A stretch of 6,027 nucleotides of DNA. It comes from Verrucomicrobia bacterium 12-59-8 (GTDB lineage Bacteria; Verrucomicrobiota; Verrucomicrobiae; Verrucomicrobiales; Verrucomicrobiaceae). Both the position numbers and the translations under genes were made by a program. The stretch covers positions 1 through 6,027 of the forward strand of contig NCCR01000260.1 of the NCBI GenBank assembly GCA_002279765.1, in the 5' to 3' direction. The notes beneath the pieces are model-generated. The model was given only the letters and a program-made list of their open reading frames with translations. It searched no databases and was not told the DNA's origin. This document shows, piece after piece, positions 1 to 3,357 of this stretch (its first letter is position 1; the number at the start of each line of letters is the position of its first letter).

Positions 1-119
1 GCCTCGCGACGGACCGTCGCCGGAAAATGCGCGTCGTACCACTGCGCCACCGGCTTGAGGTCGGGGTGCGCGAGACCCCGTTCCAGATAGCGCCATATGA
101 GATGTCCGGGGCCGATCAG
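1..119 (-). pseudogene. C-terminal-like fragment of a phosphotransferase (APH/AmgK-type), runs off window start
   Basis: The minus-strand frame with codons starting at 119, 116 and so on is open to the window edge. It reads like real protein: ...GHLIWRY followed by LERGLAHPDLKPVAQWYDAHFP (18 + 4 residues), with GC-rich third codon positions. From memory, this pattern (aromatic-rich helix, LxHPxLxPhxxWYDxHFP) resembles the extreme C-terminus of COG3178/AmgK-like aminoglycoside phosphotransferase-fold sugar kinases. No start codon is credible. The frame continues upstream only as a shadow of glutamine synthetase, whose TGA lies at 118-116, so the roughly 300-residue N-terminal part of such an enzyme is absent. 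It may be a remnant left by deletion or recombination, an assembly junction, or an unrelated gene with an unusual start. The only ATG in the region (97-95) is in another, less protein-like frame. The family assignment is tentative. Confidence 0.3.
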
Positions 120-1132
120 GGCTTTGGCACTTCGGAGATGGTCTTGAGGATGCGGCTGGCGATCGCGTATGGATTGCCCTGGCTGTTTGGACGGCGGTCT
201 TCGAGGTAGCCCTTCCAGCCGTTTTTCTTGAAGCTGTGCGGGACGCGGATGGACGCGCCACGGTCCGCAATGCCCCAGGAGAACTGGTCGATGGACTGGG
301 TCTCATGCTGGCCGGTGAGGCGCATGTGATTGTCAGGGCCATAGACGGCGATGTGTTCGGCGCAGTTCTTTTCGAACTGGGCCATGAGGGCGAGGAAGTA
401 GGGCTCGCCGCCGGTTTCACGCATGTACTTGGTGGAGAAGTTGGCGTGCATGCCGGAACCGTTCCAGTCGGTGGCACCGAGGGGTTTGCAGTGGTACTCG
501 ACGTCCACGCAGTACTTTTCACACAGACGCTGCAGGATGTAACGGGCGACCCACATCTGGTCGGCGCAGACTTTGGAGCCCTTGCCGAAGATCTGAAATT
601 CCCACTGGCCTTTGGCCACTTCGGCGTTGATGCCTTCGTGGTTGATGCCGGCGTCGAGGCAGAGATCGAGGTGTTCTTCGACGATCTGACGGGCGATGTC
701 GCCTACATTGGTGTAGCCGACGCCCGTGTAGTAAGGGCCCTGCGGGGCAGGATAGCCATTCTCAGGGAAGCCGAGGGGGCGGCCGTCCTGATAGAGGAAG
801 TACTCCTGCTCAAAGCCAAACCAGGCGTCCGGATCGTCGAGAATCGTGGCGCGCTCGTTGGAGTCGTGGGGGGTGCCGTCGGCGTTGTACACTTCGCACA
901 TGACGAGCACGCCATTCTTGCGGCTGCTGTCAGGATAGACGGAGACGGGCTTGAGCACGCAGTCAGAGCTGCCACCAGGGGCCTGCTGGGTGGAGGAGCC
1001 GTCAAAACCCCAGTCTGGCAGGTCTTCCAGCTTGGGGAAGCTGGCATACTCCTTGATCTGAGTTTTGCCACGAAGGTTGCGGACGGGCTGATAACCGTCC
1101 AGCCAGAGGTATTCGAGTTTGTATTTGGCCAT
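116..1132 (-). CDS. glnII: Glutamine synthetase, type II (GSII, eukaryote-type)
   Basis: ATP-dependent ligation of ammonia to glutamate in the cytoplasm, the entry step of ammonium assimilation. The protein has 338 residues, in the usual range for GSII and well below the roughly 470 of GSI. Visible motifs, in order: DGSST (44-48) in the N-terminal beta-grasp; WFGFEQEYFL (104-113) with metal-binding Glu; NAEVAKGQWEFQIFG (169-183) with Glu171 and Glu178; NGSGMHANFST (224-234) with the metal-site His229; RLTGQHE (271-277) with the flap Glu; RGASIRVP (291-298); and YLEDRRP (309-315) with Glu311. All key catalytic positions seem intact. The start is set at ATG 1132-1130 (MAKYKLEYLW), because the open frame upstream to 1411 has no GS similarity and contains the promoter. 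No clear Shine-Dalgarno precedes it. GSII lacks the GSI adenylylation tyrosine loop, so control is likely transcriptional, in line with the sigma-54 site upstream. The symbol follows the bacterial GSII convention. Confidence 0.96.
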   Translation of the reverse strand: MAKYKLEYLWLDGYQPVRNLRGKTQIKEYASFPKLEDLPDWGFDGSSTQQAPGGSSDCVLKPVSVYPDSSRKNGVLVMCEVYNADGTPHDSNERATILDDPDAWFGFEQEYFLYQDGRPLGFPENGYPAPQGPYYTGVGYTNVGDIARQIVEEHLDLCLDAGINHEGINAEVAKGQWEFQIFGKGSKVCADQMWVARYILQRLCEKYCVDVEYHCKPLGATDWNGSGMHANFSTKYMRETGGEPYFLALMAQFEKNCAEHIAVYGPDNHMRLTGQHETQSIDQFSWGIADRGASIRVPHSFKKNGWKGYLEDRRPNSQGNPYAIASRILKTISEVPKP

Positions 1133-1169
1133 GGTTGAATGTGTGGGATTGAGTCTTGCCCTGGCCGTT

Positions 1170-1181
1170 GGAAACGTTTCC
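1170..1181. promoter_or_regulatory. 12-bp perfect palindrome, LacI-family operator-like, in the glutamine synthetase leader
   Basis: GGAAACGTTTCC is a perfect inverted repeat. With one flanking base on each side, it matches the LacI/GalR-family core pattern TGNAANCGNTTNCA at all specified positions but the last. It lies about +16 to +27 from the predicted sigma-54 start and 38 bp before the ATG, a position suited to a roadblock-type repressor. A further nested inverted repeat (TGCCC at 1157-1161 with GGGCA at 1185-1189) surrounds it, so the transcript could also fold into a two-tier hairpin. No regulator gene is visible in the window. Confidence 0.5.
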
Positions 1182-1206
1182 TTCGGGCAGCAGCGTCGCG
1201 ATATTG

Positions 1207-1223
1207 AGCATGCACCGTGCCAG
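1207..1223 (-). promoter_or_regulatory. Sigma-54 (RpoN) -24/-12 promoter of the glutamine synthetase gene
   Basis: The minus strand reads CTGGCACGGTGCATGCT. The consensus is YTGGCACG-N4-TTGCW; this site matches everywhere except A for the first T of TTGC. The invariant GG (1221-1220) and GC (1209-1208) are 10 bp apart, as required. It lies upstream of the start codon with an expected transcription start near 1196, giving a leader of about 64 nt. Sigma-54 control of glutamine synthetase genes is well established in bacteria through NtrC-type activators. I found no convincing NtrC-type dyad upstream and no competing sigma-70 promoter. Confidence 0.75.
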
Positions 1224-1393
1224 ATTCCAGATGTTTTTTGGGATTTTAACCTGAACGAGGGATCAGGGCGAAAATGCGGTGCCGCTGCCGGAAGCAGCCG
1301 AAGTGCAGGATGAAACGGGTCAAGAAGCGAGGTCCTCCTGCCCTGCGGCGCAAAAACAGCCTCGTCCCCTCTTGCACATCCGCGCCAGCGGCT

Positions 1394-1403
1394 GGAACGT
1401 TCC
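1394..1403. promoter_or_regulatory. 10-bp perfect palindrome upstream of the kinase-like gene
   Basis: GGAACGTTCC is a perfect palindrome ending 13 bp before the ATG at 1417. It is a shortened form of GGAAACGTTTCC at 1170-1181 in the same divergent intergenic region, lacking one A and one T. It may be a second operator or a chance GC-rich palindrome. No convincing -35/-10 pair or Shine-Dalgarno was found for the gene downstream; the immediate leader is pyrimidine-rich (TCCTCTCTCACTCATC). Confidence 0.25.
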
Positions 1404-1416
1404 TCTCTCACTCATC

Positions 1417-1851
1417 ATGAAAGAAGCCAAAAACACCCCGCGCGCCATCGTCCACATCGGGTTTGACGGCAAGGTGTACAAGCAGTTCAAGGGACACAAC
1501 GCGAAGGGCCGCTTTGAAAATGAGGTGCGGGTGCTGAAGCTGCTGGAAGAACGGGGCTGCAACTATGTGCCGCGTTTGCTGGAGTCCTACCCGGAGACGC
1601 TCAAAATTGTGACCACAAACTGCGGCTCCATCGTCACTCACATCAGTGACAAGCGGATCAAGGAGCTGTTTGACGAACTGGAGCGTGATTACGGCGTGCG
1701 GCATGACGATCCCTTTGCGCGAAACATCACGTACCGAATGACGGACGGGCGGTTTTGCCTGATCGATTTCGAGCTGGCGACCGTTGTGGACGATCCGCCG
1801 CCGCCGAAGCCTGCTGAGTCTGAGGCTTCATCTGCTGCTCCCACTGCATGA
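1417..1851 (+). CDS. Minimal protein kinase-like protein (144 aa), coupled to PP2C
   Basis: A small protein with the core marks of the kinase fold. A short beta-rich N-terminus is followed by VYKQF with a candidate ATP-site Lys22, then RFENEVRVLKLL with a candidate helix-C Glu36. A hinge-like segment lies around 64-70. The catalytic loop is HDDPFARN (96-103), which fits HxDxxxxN with His96, Asp98 and Asn103. The metal-binding segment is LIDFE (115-119), with DFE in place of DFG. There is no glycine-rich loop, activation segment or C-lobe beyond DFE, and the protein ends in a Pro/Ala/Ser-rich tail (about 126-144). It therefore resembles RIO/Bud32/Kdo-kinase-like minimal folds rather than a full Hanks kinase. 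ATG 1417 was chosen because upstream codons are not protein-like. Its stop overlaps the PP2C start (ATGA, 1848-1851), implying a shared transcript and translational coupling. The substrate is unknown and it could be a pseudokinase; the fold call is moderately sure. Confidence 0.75.
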   Translation: MKEAKNTPRAIVHIGFDGKVYKQFKGHNAKGRFENEVRVLKLLEERGCNYVPRLLESYPETLKIVTTNCGSIVTHISDKRIKELFDELERDYGVRHDDPFARNITYRMTDGRFCLIDFELATVVDDPPPPKPAESEASSAAPTA

Positions 1852-2669
1852 GCGAACCCGAATCCAACCAACCACCTGCCAGCGTCATCCGCTGGTCTGG
1901 GATGACGCACCCTGGGCGGGTGCGGAAGAACAATGAGGACACGTTTTTGTGCCTGAACTTTGATGCGCGGGAGGTGCGCTACCTGGGCAAGGTGGGTGAG
2001 TCGAGCCTGGAGAGCGGGGACTTTGTGTTTGCGGTGAGCGATGGCATGGGCGGAGCGAAGTCGGGCGAGTTTGCGAGCAAGATCGCGGCGGAAAAAATCA
2101 CGCAGCTTTTGCCGAAGAGTTTTAAGCAGTCGGCCCAGCATATCGCAATCGGGCATGGGGATGTTTTGAGCGAGCTGTTCACGCGCATTCACCAGGAACT
2201 GATCAAGCTGGGGCGCTACTATGAGGAGTGCCGTGGCATGGGCGCAACGCTGAGCCTGGGCTGGTTTACGCCGGGGTGGATGCACTTTGCGCACATTGGG
2301 GACAGCCGCATCTACTACCTGCCCAAGGCGGGCGGGCCGATGAAGCAACTGACGCATGACCACAGCTACGTGGGCTGGCAGCAGCGCAAGGGCGAGCTGA
2401 ACGAGCGCCAGGCGCGCACGCACCCGCGCCGCAATGTGCTGATGCAGGTGCTCGGCGCGGGCCGGCAGTTTCTCGATCCACACCTCGGCTCAGTGGGCTG
2501 CGAGCCCGGCGACCGCTTTCTCTTCTGCACGGATGGTGTCATTGATGGCATCTGGGACCATCGCCTGGCGGACATGCTGGCGAAAGATGATGCGAAGACG
2601 ATTGTGGAGTACGCGGTGGCGGAGTCCGGGAAGGATAATGCGAGCGCGGTGGTGGTGGAGGTGGGGTGA
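1848..2669 (+). CDS. PP2C-family (PPM) serine/threonine protein phosphatase
   Basis: Metal-dependent phosphoprotein phosphatase, 273 residues, essentially a single catalytic domain with no signal peptide or membrane segment, so cytoplasmic. Motifs in order: RKNNED (26-31); DGMGG (65-69) with metal ligand Asp65; GMGATL (130-135); HIGDSRIY (149-156); LTHDHS (168-173); LMQVLG (198-203); DRFLFCTDGV (222-231) with Asp229; and KDNASAVVV (262-270) with Asp263. The complete set suggests an active enzyme. A roughly 20-residue insertion (about 40-58) lies between the NNED strand and DGMGG. The start ATG 1848 overlaps the stop of the upstream kinase-like gene by four bases, the classic arrangement for translational coupling. 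By analogy with PrkC/PrpC-type pairs, it would dephosphorylate targets of a Ser/Thr kinase. Whether that kinase is the tiny neighbour is an inference. Confidence 0.93.
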   Translation: MSEPESNQPPASVIRWSGMTHPGRVRKNNEDTFLCLNFDAREVRYLGKVGESSLESGDFVFAVSDGMGGAKSGEFASKIAAEKITQLLPKSFKQSAQHIAIGHGDVLSELFTRIHQELIKLGRYYEECRGMGATLSLGWFTPGWMHFAHIGDSRIYYLPKAGGPMKQLTHDHSYVGWQQRKGELNERQARTHPRRNVLMQVLGAGRQFLDPHLGSVGCEPGDRFLFCTDGVIDGIWDHRLADMLAKDDAKTIVEYAVAESGKDNASAVVVEVG

Positions 2670-2674
2670 GTGGG

Positions 2675-2693
2675 GAATGACGAATGACGAATG
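2675..2693. repeat. GAATGAC heptamer tandem repeat (2.7 copies)
   Basis: GAATGACGAATGACGAATG begins five bases after the phosphatase stop codon. The 7-bp unit occurs twice in full plus five bases. From memory, the same heptamer array is scattered between genes in Planctomycetes and Verrucomicrobia genomes. Its translations (FVIRHSSF-like) turn up in doubtful hypothetical proteins; here the minus strand gives SFVIPHS and IRHSSF. Confidence 0.7.
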
Positions 2694-2716
2694 GGGATTG
2701 ATGGCGTGGGGGGGGG

Positions 2717-2755
2717 AATAGGATGGATAGGTCCTATGGGATCTATTTGGATAGG
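2717..2755. repeat. Degenerate ATAGG/CCTAT short repeat cluster
   Basis: The segment contains AATAGGATGG, then the interrupted palindrome ATAGGTCCTAT (2727-2737, arms ATAGG and CCTAT), then GGGATCTATTT, and ends with GGATAGG (2749-2755), a direct copy of 2725-2731. The roughly 9-bp period (GGTCCTATG, GGATCTATT) suggests a decayed low-complexity array. Its minus-strand translation is PIGPIHPIP-like. Confidence 0.5.
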
Positions 2756-2886
2756 AAAAGAGAGCCGCGAACGCTGCACCACGCGCCACGCCTATGTGAG
2801 CAACATTTGTCCATGCATGGCCAAGGGCCGGAGAGCGAGGTGGGTGGGTTGGCGGCATGGTTCATGACCAACCCACTGAACCTACC

Positions 2887-3306
2887 ATGAAACATAACGA
2901 ACCTATTTCTCATCTGATGTCCCGCGATGTGATCACCGTGCACCATGGGGATGCGCTGTCCAAGGCGCGGACGATGATGAGAGATGAGGGGGTGCATCAC
3001 TTGCCGGTGGTGAATGCGAACGAGCTGGTGGGCATCATCTCGTGGAGCGATATTTTGCGGGTGAGTTTTGGCGATGCTTTCCAGACGGATGAGCGGGCGG
3101 TGGACGCGACTCTGGACCACACGATGACGCTGGAACAGGTGATGCAGAAAAACCCGGTCTCGCTGGCGGAAACGGGCACGGTGCGGGAGGCGGCGGAACT
3201 GCTGGCGGGAGGGAAATTCCACGCGCTGCCAATCGTCTCTGGCCGCAGGCTGGTGGGGATCGTGACGACGACGGATTTGATCAAGCATCTGCTGGCGCAA
3301 TTCTGA
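2887..3306 (+). CDS. Stand-alone tandem CBS-domain protein
   Basis: A 139-residue cytoplasmic protein made almost wholly of two CBS motifs (a Bateman module), which in this family bind adenine nucleotides, SAM or similar ligands to sense energy state. CBS1 spans about 7-62: LMSRDVITV, HHLPVV (37-42), LVGIISWSDIL (47-57). CBS2 spans about 83-139: VMQKNPVSL, FHALPIV (111-117), LVGIVTTTDLI (122-132). Each ends in the typical GhhxxxDhh signature. An acidic linker of about 20 residues (FGDAFQTDERAVDAT) joins them. ATG 2887 (MKHNEPISHLMSR) was chosen because CBS homologues usually start just before this helix. ATG 2857 would add ten residues (MVHDQPTEPT), and no Shine-Dalgarno decides between them. 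No effector domain is attached, so the output partner is unknown. The TPR gene begins 51 bp downstream on the same strand. Confidence 0.88.
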   Translation: MKHNEPISHLMSRDVITVHHGDALSKARTMMRDEGVHHLPVVNANELVGIISWSDILRVSFGDAFQTDERAVDATLDHTMTLEQVMQKNPVSLAETGTVREAAELLAGGKFHALPIVSGRRLVGIVTTTDLIKHLLAQF

Positions 3307-3357
3307 GGTGCATTCTTCTTTGCCGTGGGGGGAATGCTGGGATAGGCTCGTCTCAGC

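Larger units (their letters stand above)
2670..2886. other. 217-bp repeat-rich intergenic spacer
   Basis: No credible gene lies in this spacer between the phosphatase and the CBS protein. It holds a GAATGAC heptamer array, a run of nine G (2708-2716), ATAGG/CCTAT repeats, a perfect 10-bp palindrome CCATGCATGG (2811-2820) and a small GGCC-AAG-GGCC dyad (2819-2829). No U-tailed terminator hairpin and no clear sigma-70 promoter for the CBS gene is visible. Minus-strand open frames here are antisense extensions with low-complexity translations. Confidence 0.6.

Noticed and set aside
236..1138. 300-residue open frame on the plus strand antisense to glutamine synthetase
   Set aside because: It is an exact antisense shadow of a strongly conserved gene. 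The Val/Gly/Ala-rich translation has no motif and reflects GC-rich codon use.
1284..1298. GCTGC-N5-GCAGC inverted repeat as an NtrC enhancer or terminator
   Set aside because: The short arms do not fit the NtrC dyad TGCACC-N5-GGTGCA, and no T-run follows. Such dyads are expected by chance in this GC-rich DNA.
1133..1411. N-terminal extension of glutamine synthetase by 93 residues
   Set aside because: The extension has no GS similarity, is Arg/Ser-rich and covers the sigma-54 promoter and palindrome. MAKYKLEY matches a normal GSII N-terminus.
1279..1416. N-terminal extension of the kinase-like protein to an ATG at 1279
   Set aside because: The added 46 residues are low-complexity and not protein-like. 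ATG 1417 gives a coherent start.
1689..2483. 264-residue minus-strand open frame antisense to the phosphatase
   Set aside because: Shadow frame of PP2C with an Ala/Arg/Leu-rich translation and no motifs.
2850..2865. Sigma-54-like TGGC at 2850 before the CBS gene
   Set aside because: The invariant -12 GC is absent (CA at the required spacing), so it does not qualify as a promoter.
2743..3300. 185-residue minus-strand open frame antisense to the CBS gene
   Set aside because: Arg/His-rich mirror of the CBS coding frame without recognisable features.
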